The notes below the pieces were generated by a model. The model did not search any database, had not been told where the DNA came from, and worked only from the letters and a program-made list of their open reading frames with translations. DNA of 64,000 nucleotides from Casuarina equisetifolia. Taxonomy: Eukaryota; Streptophyta; Magnoliopsida; Fagales; Casuarinaceae. Below, one piece after another: positions 14,860 to 27,920 of the stretch (the stretch's first letter is position 1; every line of letters starts with the position of its first letter). The position numbers and the translations under genes are program-made. Location: assembly GCA_028551475.1 (NCBI GenBank), contig CM052357.1, positions 22,610,451 through 22,674,450 of the forward strand, in the 5' to 3' direction.

Positions 14860-16992
14860 AAAAATAAAAATAATTTATTTATTCTTAAATCAATTTTTTT
14901 AATAAAACTAAGTCATCTAATATAGTATTCAACATTAGTATCAATTCGCTTATAAATGAAAATTCGTGTGATAATGATTTCTAAGTTGAGAACATATTTT
15001 AAAATAGGTATGACAAAGTTTAACTTAATCTAATTATTATTTGAAGATTATTTTTTTTTTTATAAAATAAAAGGTTTACTTGTTCTTCAATTGATTAACT
15101 GATTTGATACTTACTTCAAGAAAACTCCCTAGGGTCAAGTAGGTTAGTTTATTGCCGAAATCCTAGGTCATCGAAGTTGAAATTGAATATGTTTGAAGCT
15201 ATGGTAGCTATAGCGATACAGTCACATCTTTGAGTAGGTGGTGACAATGGTTTTCAGGTTAATTATAAGGAACGCCAACGATTAAAGCATGAGATTTAAT
15301 TAAATACAAAATCCCTACAGAAGTTGGTTGAAAGATCTTATTTTTCTATCTTGACTCAACATTATATTAAAGTGAAGTCATTGTTATTCTCCGATCCAGG
15401 TTTGATTTAGCAGTCAGATCTTGACAAAGAAGCTCTAGATTTTCCATAAAGAAAGAGAGACACGAAGAAAAGTACAACGCCAACGCAGCTTTGGCCTTCA
15501 TTTTGTATTAAAAAAAAAAAAAAAAAAGCATGACCCCGACGAAAAAAAGGTGAACCGGTTCAATCATCTCCAAAGTTAACTGCATGACAATTGAATGTAG
15601 AGATGACTGGATATTGTTAAAGTCCAATTTATTACATCTTCTTATATATTGTGCCTTTTATAAGTTAATTTTACTGTATGAGTTTTACATGCTTATCAAA
15701 CGATGATATTGATTAAATTTTCATCCAAAAATTAAGTATCACGTGGCTACATGGACAGGCAATATCTATTATCAAATTTGGAACTTGAATAAGCACATCT
15801 TATATTTAAAATGTTAGTATCTCTCATCAGTTAAGTGTCTAACCCCATAGATTTGGGTATAATAGATTACACTTGCATTATTCTATTACAAAAGTTCCAA
15901 AAAGAAAATGAAAATTATTATTTTCTCATGGTTGGTGTGTACATCACCCCTCCACGATGACTGCAGGTCATGGAAGCATTATAACATTCATGAGGGTTAA
16001 GTTATCAAGGTTTTACAATTCTTTTTGTTTTAGTCGTGAGACTTCGGGACTCTTTTTGTAAAAGATAAGTTATTGCGTTCAACTAATTTTTTATATTTTT
16101 TATTGAGAGTTGACTCTATAAATGTATCCCAAGAGCTAACAATTTCCAATAAGGTATGAGACCATATGATGTAAATGTATGAGAAAATATTATTATTATT
16201 TATTATTAGAATGAAGGTGGGGAGATTTACATAGAGTCCTGGATACCACTTAATTGTCAAGGCACAATATTATGATTGTTTTAATCTATTTAATCCTATA
16301 TGTTCAGCCTAAAAAGATTGTTAAAAACAAAAAAAATAATAATCTGAAATTAGCCTTTCTCGAGAGCAATTCTATCCCAAGTTAGTGATGTATGTGTGTA
16401 GCATCAATGACTTTGAGACTCGTCATCTAACAAAATATCTAAGAAGAGACATATGGTGCATAATTGAGAATGATAACATCGATGCTATTGAGAATCATAT
16501 TTGACTTTTCTAATAAAAATGTTTTGACTTTGTTAATACAATTTTATGAAAGCCAATCAGCACTAGTTTTTAATTTTTTGCCACGACATTATTTGACATA
16601 TCATAGGCCCTGAAGCCACCACTGTTCCACTTGGATTTGAAAATCATTAACAACCCTAATTATTATTTATGGAAGATAAGGCAAACTAAGGCGCTGAAAG
16701 AATCAAAACGTTTTTATATACAAAGTTTTCGTCATTAACACTGTCATGTGAAAGTAAGCATTCAATCTGTGATGCTTTCGTCGAATTCAAAGGGAGGGAA
16801 ACCCAGCTGTGGATGCAAAACCGCCAAGGTTTTGACCCAGTTTTATTCTTATGCAGGAGCCTCTCGGATTCCATGATACAGATGTTGGACTCTTTATAAA
16901 TATTTATACAAATGGCAAAACTCCATAAATGTTTTTTTTTTTTCAATAGTTATGTACCTTTAATTTTGAATCTATTTTTTGCCCTTTTAAAT
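14860..16992. other. Intergenic region without supported genes
   Basis: AT-rich spacer containing homopolymer runs (for example poly-A near 15510-15530) and scattered short open frames without protein features. Confidence 0.5.
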
Positions 16993-17143
16993 TCACTTTT
17001 CTTGGAGGCAGGGGCCTGGTTCAGTGATGTTCTCTGAGCCAAACCCTGACCGACAGTCCCACTTTTTCATGGGTTCAAGTCCCATCCCCTCCCTTCTCGG
17101 GTGTGAGTGTTATAAAAAATTTTAAAAAAAATCACTTTCCTTG
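16993..17143 (+). mobile_element. tRNA-derived SINE with target site duplications
   Basis: A 127-base body (17005-17131) carries an A-box-like TGGTTCAGTGA (17017-17027) and a B-box GGTTCAAGTCC (17072-17082), the internal RNA polymerase III promoter pair. It ends in an A-rich tail. It is bracketed by near-identical 12-base direct repeats, TCACTTTTCTTG (16993-17004) and TCACTTTCCTTG (17132-17143), with one mismatch. No cloverleaf can be folded around the boxes, so it is not a tRNA gene. Family assignment would need a repeat library. Confidence 0.72.
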
Positions 17144-18540
17144 AAATGTTAATATATTTAGTGCATGCATATATATTCATCACCATACTCATCTAAGGGT
17201 ATACATGCACATCGAGAGTAGAGTTCCCATTCGCATTTGGTCAATGCTTTGTACTTAATTCTTACTTCTTATATCTGTTAAGCATTTTCTTAATACCTTG
17301 CCTTGTCACAGCTAAATGTAAGCTAGGGAAGCTCTCTTGAGCGTGTACACTTAACAAACATTGCCTCCATCCAATCATATAAGTTCCATCAAAAGATTTG
17401 GAAGAAGAAGTTGATTAATAATTAAAAGCAGCCATAATGCATCAAGCAAGCGCGTTTACCCAATAGAATTGGGATTTTGGTATAAAGAACAAGTAACTTC
17501 ATTCGCTATAACATTTTTTTTAATCAAGTTACTAATTAAAGCTTGTCAAGTTTGATCTGAAACTTTGATATTATATGAAAAGTTCCATTTCCCTCTTAAA
17601 CCCGATTAACAAGATTAATATAAGATTTAAATAATAAGACACCTACGATTTGCAATCATTAACAATTAAAAAAAAATATTGTTGTTGCGTAGGATACAAT
17701 ACAATGCAGAGAGATAGGGTTCTGCGTAATATTAGGAAAAATTGGCTGGAAGATTGACCTGCTAGGTAGGAAAAGACTACTTCTAATCATTTTTTTCAAA
17801 AAAGCTTGGCGTGGACTACAAGAGTTTGCAAAACTCACAAATTGGCAACCGAAGATATAAAGAAAAAAAAGAATTAGCCACCCACTGGTGGTAGCATTCA
17901 GTAGGAACATTAAGAATTTCCCAGTTCGGTGTTGAACACCGACGGAGGTGATGCAATGATGTTGGATCAGGAATAAATATAATAAATACAAGTCAATGCG
18001 TGGATCTAGGAAATGAAGGGAACCTAGTGCGAAATGAGATGCACCGATCTGGGCACGTCCAATTCTTCTATTTTTCTGATCCTTTTTTCTTTTTTTGTGG
18101 AAAAGTCAATTTGGATGGTGGAGCTTCCCATTGGATATTTTTTATTTGCATTGGGGTTTAATAATTGAAGGAGAATATGTGATGCAGGCTCTTGATTGTC
18201 AATGGCTGTCCACATTTCATAGACGTTGAAAATGAATAGAAATCCCAAAAACAAAGACTCCAAGAGTCCCTGCTGGAATAGCTTCGATTGAATTTCCTGA
18301 CATTTTAATAGGGAATATCTTGTGCATGGTTTGGTCACCAGAAGACAATAAATCTACCATTCAATTATTACTTTGATTTCAATTCTTAAACAAAGAGTTG
18401 GAGAAGTGTTCTTGAATTTACTAGTTTTCTTTTCTCTTCGTTGCAAAAAAAAAAAACTTCAAAGGTAAATCAAAGAAATATCTGATTAAATTATGAGCCT
18501 GAAGATACAAAGAGTTTAATCTTGGTAATTCTCTCGTTAT
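17144..18540. other. Intergenic region without supported genes
   Basis: AT-rich sequence with short minus-strand open frames (17659-17991 and 18024-18338) that lack recognisable motifs, homology or a consistent splice context. Confidence 0.45.
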
Positions 18541-19090
18541 TTACTTTGATATTATAGTTAGACCTATCTTGAAAGGATCCCTACAATAGGCAATCTCTTG
18601 GGAGTCTTGAAATTATTATCTCACTATAGTTAGATCTATGCCAATAATAGAAAATCTCTCTAGTATAAGAAAATCTAAAAGGGTCTCTATGATAGGAAAT
18701 TTCATTATTATCAGAAAATATAGGAGTTTTATAATTATTATGTTACTATAGTTAGACCTACACACAACTCATAGAAACGATCTTTGCAATAGTAAATCTC
18801 TTTGTTATAGGAATATTCAAGTGTCCTATATTTATTTGATGTCTATAATTAGACCTTCACCCAACTCATATAAAGAGTCTTTAGAATAGGAAATCTACAT
18901 ATTGTAGGAAAATCTACACATAACCCATATAAAGGGTTTCTACGGTTGGCAATCTTGTTATTATGAGAAAATTTAAGGGTCAAATAATTTATTATCTTAC
19001 CATAGTTAGACTCATACATAACTCCCATAAAGGGTCTATAATAGGAAATTTATTTACTATATAAAAATATGGAATCCTATAATTTTTTGA
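18541..19090. repeat. Degenerate tandem array of an approximately 70-160 bp unit
   Basis: A core like (A)TAGTTAGACCTA recurs at about 18554, 18625, 18748, 18845 and 19002. Each is followed by variants of AACTCATATAAAG, GGTCTCTACAATAGGAAATCT and ATAGGAAAATCTA. Copies differ in length and are heavily diverged, so this is an old minisatellite-like array, not a coding sequence. Confidence 0.6.
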
Positions 19091-19572
19091 TGACCCAAAA
19101 TTCATATAAAACCTTATTTGATAGCTTAAATTGCGAAGTAATACCCCGTCCCAATGCATGTCTAAATTCAATCCAAAATGTAGTCCAAATGATGAAACTT
19201 AAGATACTTACTTTACAGTATCTTTTACACAAATTCTTTCTATGCATGTTCGTTACATATTTGAAAAATATGTTCAATATACAAATTTTTTCGAAAGTGA
19301 AAAGGAAAGCCCTTAGAAATTGGCTTTTCCTGTGAAGAAAGTTGAAAGGGCCAAGTTCAGTATTTCAAAAACCATGCCGATTACGTTCAAGACTCCTTAT
19401 TAATATAAACAGGGGCAAGGGGCATGTGATGTCATGGTTGAAATATATTAATGATTAAAGATAAAGTAGAGAATAGGAAACAAAGAATCGTATGCGCATG
19501 GGATACAGGCTCCCACAATGGTTGTACGGAGCATCGCGGGGATTTTAAGAAAGAAACAAAAATCGATAATGG

Positions 19573-19578
19573 CACGTG
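19573..19578. promoter_or_regulatory. G-box (CACGTG) upstream of P5CDH
   Basis: A palindromic CACGTG within GGCACGTGAG, about 200 bases before the start codon. G-box/ABRE elements bind bZIP and bHLH factors and are common in stress- and ABA-responsive plant promoters. Function here is inferred. Confidence 0.4.
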
Positions 19579-19776
19579 AGGCCTGTAGGACGAACTTTTA
19601 GTAGGGGACAGTGCCCTCGAATTTCTAGGTGACGGGTGGACGTAAATCTTAAAGAATTTTGGCGATAATGTTGTTTATAATCACCTAATTAAGGTTTTTT
19701 TTTAAAGGTTTTTAAGGTTTTAAGGTTGCGGGGATCTTTTAATCGGGACAAAATCATTTCCCATCGATCAAGCACC

Positions 19777-22700
19777 ATGAATAGGGTTCTAGTTTCCAGT
19801 GGAATGAGGACTGGAGCTCCCCGGAAGGCTCTCAGTTGGTTCAGTGCTTTCAATCTCTCGAGGTATCCGAGTGTGCCGCTTTTCAGTTCGTCGGTTTGTT
19901 GAAAACGATGGCCGTATTTCTGGCTTCGTTTGGCGTGCGAGAAAATAATTTTCATTTCCGAGTGACATTGGGTTTATTTTTTGTTTTGATTTCTACGGCG
20001 GGGGTTTTATAGATATGGTTGAGGTTTACTTATTGCAACTCAGAAGATTACATTGCTTTGGAATCTTTGTCATGTCCATCGCAGATCATCCCGACTGCGA
20101 CAGTTATTAGAGTAATAATAAGGTGGTTGTTGATGATGATGTATTCGACCTTGGTGGTCCTTTTGAGTGGCTTTGTTTCGCTCTTTGCTGTTCCAACTCT
20201 ACATGGAAGTGTAAGACAAAGCTGTCATGTATTCATACATCTAATGAACTTGAAATGGTGATATAGGGATCTGCTTTAGATGATACTTCCTTGGACATTC
20301 TTCTGTAATAGCTTTTCAAATATTGTAGAATCATGATATTTGTGCCCAAATATCTGAAGTTGTTTTCCATAATGGTCTCCCTAATAAAACTCCACTCTTT
20401 CAACTTTTATGGCAGATCTATTCACGATATACCCTTTGCTACTGTAGATGCTGAAGCAGTATCGGGTTCTCAACCCGCTGAAGTTCACAACTTGGGTGGG
20501 TATTGCAACTTTAGCAGCATGTGTTGCCAATAGTGAGGAAGTTGATTGTTTTTTTTAGCCCTTCAGATTAAAACTGGGTGTATGAAGTACCAACCCATTA
20601 TCACGAAGGAAAAAAGGAGTTGTTGCTTCTTCTTCTAACCTTGTTAAATTCCAGCTCAACGTGAAGGGTGCTAGAATAATTCAGTTTTGTTCATCATATT
20701 TATTTACTGGATTCAAGGTGGCTCTGAACTTTTCTTCCATGACCGAGTAGTTTGAACGCAGTGTCTCTCCACCTTCAGTGCAGGGTAAATGGAAAGGATC
20801 TTCGACTTGGAATACACTTCTGGATCCTTTAAATGGAGAGCCATTCATTAAAGTTGCTGAAGTAGATGAAACTGGCATTCAGGTATGCTTTTTAAATTTT
20901 AACTTAGGTTTGTTTCATGCTATTTCCACTTTCCTCACTTCATGATTGCTGTAATTTTGAACTTTAAGATGCTTGCTCGTGTCTGCATATTTGAATCTAA
21001 AATTAATGTGTTTCTCCCCAACTCTCCAACTGCTTAACCTACCATATTTTTAAATTATATACTTAGGTCCTTCTGTTTATTGGCATTTTCACTTTCGATG
21101 CTTCATGAATGCCATAATTTAGAACTTCTAGTTGCTTGCTTGTCTCTGCATTTTTTTTTTCTAAGTTAACCTATTTTTCTCCCCAACTGTTCAATTTATT
21201 ATCCAGCCGTTTGTAGAGAGCTTGTCCAAGTGTCCAAAACATGGCCTACATAATCCCTTTAAAGAACCAGAGAGGTTTGTGTTGCACATCCCATTTCTCT
21301 TCTCTGCTTGCTTTTTATTATCTATCTGAGAAAGAATTGCTGAGGGTTTGAGGATTATTTAATATCTATTTTCTTAAGAAGGGACCTTCATCACGATGTC
21401 TCATCAAATTGAAATAACTTATGGGAAGTTGAAGTTAAATTTTCCAGGTATCTTTTGTTTGGAGACATATCTGCAAAGGCAGCCCACATGCTTTCCCTTC
21501 CAAAGGTAGCGTAATGTAATCAAAAGAATAATATCTTTTTTACTTATTTGAATAATTACGCATGTCTATTAAGACTATTCCATGTCAAATATGACAATTT
21601 TAGTTGTTTTTTAAAGGATCGGATAATTACTATTACCTTAACTTTGGTTTATATGACTTTTCAGGTTTCTGATTATTTCACTAGGTTAATACAAAGAGTT
21701 TCTCCAAAGAGTTACCAGCAGGCTCTTGGTGAAGTTGTTGTTACAAAAAAATTTCTAGAGAATTTCTCTGGTGATCAGGTAAATCAAATGCAAAGGAAAA
21801 CGACCTTCTTTGTTTTGATAACCTTTAGCTTACAATCTGTTAATTGGTCTTTTCATCCAAATATTCTATAACCAGCCTCTATACAGTAAGAAACACCCTT
21901 GAAATGATTGTACTTTCAAATCTTTCTGTAATAAACTTCATCTCTGTTATAGTTTTCTCCAGTAAAGTTGCTGAAGTTCTCTTAATTTCTGTTCATAAAT
22001 TTGGTAGGTCCGTTTCCTTGCAAGGTCATTTGCAATACCTGGAAATCATCTCGGACAGCAAAGTCATGGTTTTCGATGGCCTTATGGTCCTGTAAGTTGT
22101 TCCTTCTAAGCTGGAATGACACTAATAGAAAATATGTCCCGAAGACCTTCATTAATTGTTTTCCAGAATTTATTTAAACATTGCACAATCAAATTACTTA
22201 TGAAGGGAAAATTTGAGAAGTTTACTTGATTCATGGAAGCTTCCTTATCCTTCATTCATGATTCACTAAGAAAGACATGTTACTAGGATCTTTCTATGTC
22301 TGTTGGACCTTATCTTAAATTTCCTTGGATCTGAGGCAACAAAATTCATTTTTGAGGTGGCTATTTGAAATGGAGATGCAATGTCTCCATTATAGTACAT
22401 GTGATAAGGACTTCATATGGTTCATATCCTTTTCTCCTGTCATCTAGGAAAAATAAAATCTAATTTTTTTCAACTAAACACGTCCTGTACAGCAGTAATA
22501 AAGAAAACATGGTGGAGCTTACATATAGAATGTGCTAAATCCCTATGAGGTAGACACTTTATCTGTTGGTGTTGCATTTTTTCATTTTTCACTTTTACTC
22601 TTCTTACTATCTTGTCATCTTGCTGTGGATTTGGGGTTAGTTTTCTGTAATACCTTGCTTCCATGTCAAGATGGAACACAAATTGGTTCTTCAGAATTTT

Positions 22701-25700
22701 CTTTTTGAAATTTGGATGTACTAGAGATCTTTTTGTCTAGATCATAATTAGCGTACTTTTCTTTCATAATCTGTGAAGGACTGTTTGTGCAGGTGGCAAT
22801 CATTACTCCTTTTAATTTTCCCTTGGAGATTCCTGTACTTCAGTTGATGGGTGCACTTTATATGGGCAACAAACCCATTCTTAAAGTTGATAGCAAGGTA
22901 CGCCCGTAAAATTTATTTTGTATCTTATTGTTGGTATGAAGTTCCGATTCTGTGATATTCTAATTATTTAAACAGTGACATGACTTTATGTTAGTGATGC
23001 CTAGTTAACACATTAGCGCAATTAAGGAACGAGTCATACAACTTGTCATATGAGGAATGTACATGGATGTCTGTGGGAAGGGAGGGAAAGAGTGAGAAAG
23101 AGAGCTTAATGATGGTGGACATGACCAGCCGTGAAGCCTAGAGTTGGATTTTGAATCTCTTGTTTCGGAAGTTAGTGGAATGCCTTCCATATGCCATCCA
23201 TGTTGCGAATTTTTTTTCTTACTTTTCTTTTCTTTATTGTGCTTTCTACTGTTCTATGTTACTAATATATTTCTTAGATGTTCCACCATGCATGTTTTAA
23301 ACTTGTGGCTGATAATGTCTTGTAGGTGAGCATTGTAATGGAGCAAATGATGCGACTACTTCATCATTGTGGGTTGCCAGTGGAAGATGTTGACTTTATA
23401 AATTCTGATGGGAAGATAATGAACAAGATATTATTGGAGGTTGGTTTTCCAGATTTGCCAGATTTTCATTTTCTAATTCTTGATAATATCATAGCCTCTT
23501 ATTAAAATATCTTCAGTTGCTTCCCCGAGTGATCAAGTTTTGAGACGTCTTGTTAATTGGGTGCAAGGATAAGCCATATATACTTGGCCGTAGGCAATAA
23601 TAGTTGTAGTGATTGTTGTTCCAGAAACCTTTAGGAAAAGTTTTTTTGTAACTAATGATAATGCCTTGTGCTTATGATAAAGCGATTTGGTATCCAATGT
23701 CAGACATTTTTCAGTTATTCTATGACATGAGTAGCTCTTGCCATGTAATTCTCGCGAGTCTGTATTACCTACATTTACATTTTATTAGGATTATATAAGG
23801 TTGAATTCCATTTCTTTTCTTTTTCCTTTTCTTTCCTCTTTTTTTTTTTTTTTTACTTTGCAGGCTAATCCACAAATGACCCTCTTTACTGGTAGCTCAA
23901 GAGTGGCAGAAAAATTGGCTGTTGACCTTAAAGGTCGAATTAAATTGGAAGATGCAGGATTTGACTGGAAAGTTCTCGGGCCTGATGTCCAGGAGGTGGC
24001 TTACGAACTAGTTTAACCCTAAATTAGGCAGTTCTCAATGTGTATATTAACGGTTTGTTGATTTATGTCTAATGGGTTTTTGAATGGCAGGAGGATTATG
24101 TTGCATGGGTCTGTGATCAGGATGCATATGCATGCAGTGGTCAGAAGTGCTCTGCACAATCAATGTTATTCATTCATGAGGTTAGTTGCTTGCATTTGAC
24201 ACTTGGAATGTTTGTTGTGAAGACTAGTAATATAACCTCTAGTTTTCCACCTTGGATGATGTATTGTCTTTCATGTCATCTGCATAGGTTTTCTCATATT
24301 CACAACCTGTTTTTATTTGTTAATCTTGAAAACCATATTTCTATCCTTGTGCAGAACTGGTCTAGAACTGAACTTGTATCCAAGATAAGAAATCTTGCTG
24401 AGAGAAGGAAGTTGGAAGATTTAACTATTGGCCCAGTCCTTACTGTAAGTATGGTATTGCTTTTATTTTGATTATATTGTTCTCTATGAGCAACGCAATA
24501 GTGTTCAGGAGTCATCAACTTAGTAGCATTTCTACTCCTGTCCTAGAAGAGTCGAATGTGACATTTTGGAATTGAAGCATTTTAAAGGGTAGACTTTTTG
24601 GACTATAAAATTGAAGTCCTTGACAAAGTCAGTTTAATGGGTTTCCCCTTAAAAATGCAGTGTGTAGGAAACAGAGGACTATGGAATAATGGATTAAGAT
24701 CTAGAAAATAGCTTTGCTCTACTTGTTGGGCAGGGTCTACGCTTAAGTGCGAAAACCATTGGTGGTGTTGACACGTCGGTTGATTTTATTGAAAAATCTA
24801 GTCAACCTAGACATCTTTTGATGCTAATGGACCGTTGTCAAGTATGTCATTCTTGGTTGTCCCATGGGTCCATGCAGTTATTTATTCATTTCAACCTACT
24901 TCTTAGCAAAATTATTCAAGTTTCATGTACCACCACTAGGATTACTGCCATGTTATTTTAAAATCCAGTCAGTTGAAGATTGTTAACTTCCCTTTTCTCT
25001 GTTGCTGTGGCAGTTCACAACAGCAGCCATGCTTGAACACCTGAATAAATTGCTTCAAATACCAGGTTCAAAACTACTCTTTGGGGGTGAACCTTTAAAG
25101 AACCATTCCATTCCACCCATCTATGGTGCACTAAAACCGACAGCTGTTTACGTCCCTCTTGAAGAAATTTTGAAGGAGAACAATTATGAACTTGTAACAA
25201 CAGAAATTTTTGGACCGTTCCAGGTAAAGAAGAGAAAGACATGTTACTTACACTCCCCCCACCCCCCGATCTTATAGTTTGTATGCCAAATTTCATTCTG
25301 CAACTTTTTGGATAGAATTATTTGGTGATGGCTTGCTAGTATCCTGAGTAAACTGAATGGTATCATTCGCCACTCAAAATATTAGATAAAAATATAAACT
25401 TGGTGGATTTTGAAGGGAAACTGGATATGCCAAATTTCATATCAAATTATTATTATTATTATTTTTTCAGTAGTTGAAAGCAAGTTTTCAGAATGTAGGC
25501 TGGTTTTCTGTCTTCAGTTTATTTCATTCTTTAGTGTTGATGACAACAAATTTATAGAACCAAAATCTATTTATGATGTTTCTATTGTTTCAATTGCACC
25601 ATGGCTAACTCTGCCTTAGCCTCTTTGAGTGAGTCTGAATGGTTTATGATAGGATACTCTTCGTGAAGCCAAATGTTGCTGATGTCTTTGTGTTTGCTTC

Positions 25701-26706
25701 CAGATTATTATTGAACAGTTGTTATTTATGTTTTATGTTGCGTCTAGATTATCACTGACTATAAGAGTGACCAACTTCCAATGGTATTGGATGCTTTGGA
25801 GAGGATGCACGCACATCTAACAGCAGCTGTTGTATCGAATGATCCTCTGTTCCTCCAGGCATGTTTCTCTCCCTCTCTGCAATTGTGTGTGCTGTGCACT
25901 CAGACTAAATTTTCGGATGTGGAAAATTTGTCTTTCGATATATAGACATCAGTATGTACCCGAAGTTGGATTATTTTGTAACATGTCATGTTTCTTTTTC
26001 TCAGGATATATTTCGTTTAAAGTAAGTTGTAGTACTCGTATTATCACTGGACATTCCAATCTCATGAAGTTTTGATGCATGTAAAGGTTTTTTGAATCCT
26101 TGATGGCTAAGAAGCTTCATTATGGGACTGTCCCTAGACTACCAACCGTTGGCCTTAGTGTTTAATGAATTTGTGATTTCCAGTTCCCTTCTCTCCTTTT
26201 GTTATGATAGAAGGGGCTGTGTTTGGACATGATGACAGGCTTTAGCTTTTAGTCTAAATGTATGGCCCTTGATATGGATACTCAACCTACTCTGGGTGAA
26301 GTCTTCTGGAATCCTCACAATGAAATTTAAGAACTGAAGCCCTAGATGATGATTTGCACATATGCTGGCTCACTTTAGTGTATCTGTGTTATAAATCGAT
26401 GTGCAGGAAGTTATTGGAAATACAGTGAATGGAACTACTTATGCTGGATTAAGAGCAAGAACAACTGGAGCCCCTCAGAATCATTGGTTGGTTGAAATTC
26501 ATTAGTCCTTTTTCATCACAAGGAGATTGATATGTGCTTGAATATTTCATAAACAATGGTGTGACAGGTTTGGACCAGCTGGAGACCCTAGGGGCGCTGG
26601 AATTGGGACCCCGGAAGCAATAAAGCTTGTTTGGTCCTGCCACAGAGAGATTATATATGATTTTGGTCCGCTGCCAAGGGACTGGGAAGTTCCACCATCA
26701 ACCTGA
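19777..26706 (+). CDS. ALDH12A1: Delta-1-pyrroline-5-carboxylate dehydrogenase, mitochondrial
   Basis: Oxidises P5C/glutamate semialdehyde to glutamate with NAD+ in the mitochondrial matrix, the second step of proline catabolism. Sixteen exons: 19777-19889, 20416-20495, 20779-20882, 21207-21274, 21448-21505, 21665-21778, 22008-22091, 22793-22897, 23326-23439, 23864-23995, 24091-24180, 24355-24444, 25014-25223, 25748-25858, 26407-26486, 26568-26706. These give 563 residues, close to the family length (about 556). Landmarks are PFNFPLEIP, FTGSSRVAEKLA, catalytic Cys344 in SGQKCSAQS, EIFGPFQ, and C-terminal GAGIGTPEAIKLVWSCHRE. The N-terminus is Arg/Ser-rich, fitting a mitochondrial presequence. 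The exon 1 donor (GTCGGT after 19889) was chosen by phase; the stronger-looking GTTTGT at 19894 breaks the frame. Intron 14 has a GC donor. A 3'-UTR intron (about 26709-26946) is possible. Confidence 0.95.
25859..26406 (+). other. GC-AG intron in P5CDH (intron 14)
   Basis: Exon 14 ends CTCCAG and the intron begins GCATGT. The exon after AG at 26405-26406 continues the family sequence (FLQ then EVIGN) in phase. The nearby GT (after GCAT) would shift the frame and meet a stop at once, so the GC donor is the only one that fits. Confidence 0.8.
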
Positions 26707-27920
26707 GGTGATACTTTAAAACAGGAGAGACATATTGAACTCACAATGTCTAAAAGTGGCAGCCTTTAGCTTAATTTAGTCCCGAACTACACCATTGTCC
26801 TCCATGGCCTTGCTATTTGCTTGAGTTTTGTGATGAATCAAAGGCATAATTTTTGTAAATATTCTGGTTCACTTTACATGAATTATGCAGAGATTTGGCT
26901 TTCTCTTCATTTCTCTGTCTAACTTCGTGGTGTTTGTTGCTTGCAGGTGTTTGTTCTGATTTGATCGTTCAGTTTAGGGGGGCTTAAAAGAAGAGGCTAC
27001 TTTCTTTTGCGTTTCAAAGCATTTAGATATCAGAAAAGAAAAGAAAAAAAATAAAAATAAAGGGCTGTATCTTTTGTAGCATTAATAAGGTGAATCTGCA
27101 GCTGTGCCGGTGGCTTGGAGATTTTCTGTTGTAGAACCAAGCGACCAAGGGTACTAAAGAGATCAAGGGAACTGAGTTGTTATCCCTTGTGCCTACCAAA
27201 AGACTTAAAACATTAAGACCTTTCCCTTGTTACTAACATGGTTTATGTTGGTTTCCACTGTCTCTTCAGAGGCACCTCATGAATCTTATTAAATGCAGAT
27301 TCTATTAGTATTATCATTTTCATATTGTTGCTGCTGCTTCTCACTTTGTCGTCTTGTTATCGTTGCTATTGTTACGTTGGAACAGTGATAAGAGTAGGAA
27401 GTAGCATCGGAACACGCCTCAAATACATAAACTTCATATGATAGCTTGGACTTTCTTTTTAATCTTTTGATATGTTCTCTGTTAGGATAGTCTTACATGC
27501 TCTATACAAGAGTGATCGGGGTTTTATCAAGGTGAATAGATATTCAATGGTCCTTTTGATCAAATTTAGACGTTTTTATCAACTTCCTGCAATTTAAACC
27601 CAGTTTAAAATAGTGCATTCCTACAACCAAGACTTTTTTTTTTTAAGTCGACTATTTACAAGACTATTGCAGGAAATTCAAACAGCTAGTCCGACTATTT
27701 TTTTGCCATGTCACTTAGGGCCTTAATTTGTGCAACTAGAAATCATGGCATTGCTTGTGTTAAAGATGAAAAAGAAAAGGGGAGACAAGAAGAAACGACA
27801 ATGATCACTACAAATTTAATTTTGACAAGGCAACCACCGCACTGGGGAAAAAAGGAAAGAAAAGATTGCTAAATTGTACTTTTTCAATAAAATTAAAAAA
27901 AATCTTTGCTGCACTTGCTA
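26707..27920. other. Convergent intergenic region between P5CDH and tRNase Z
   Basis: Contains the P5CDH 3'-UTR (probably to about 27300) and the tRNase Z 3'-UTR. No further gene seen. Confidence 0.55.

Noticed and set aside
17071-17083. Possible tRNA gene (B-box GGTTCAAGTCC)
   Set aside because: No acceptor stem or anticodon arm can be built around it; the flanking direct repeats and A-rich tail fit a SINE.
19894-19899. GTTTGT as donor for P5CDH exon 1
   Set aside because: Better-looking site, but joining it to exon 2 puts the conserved sequence out of frame and reaches a stop.
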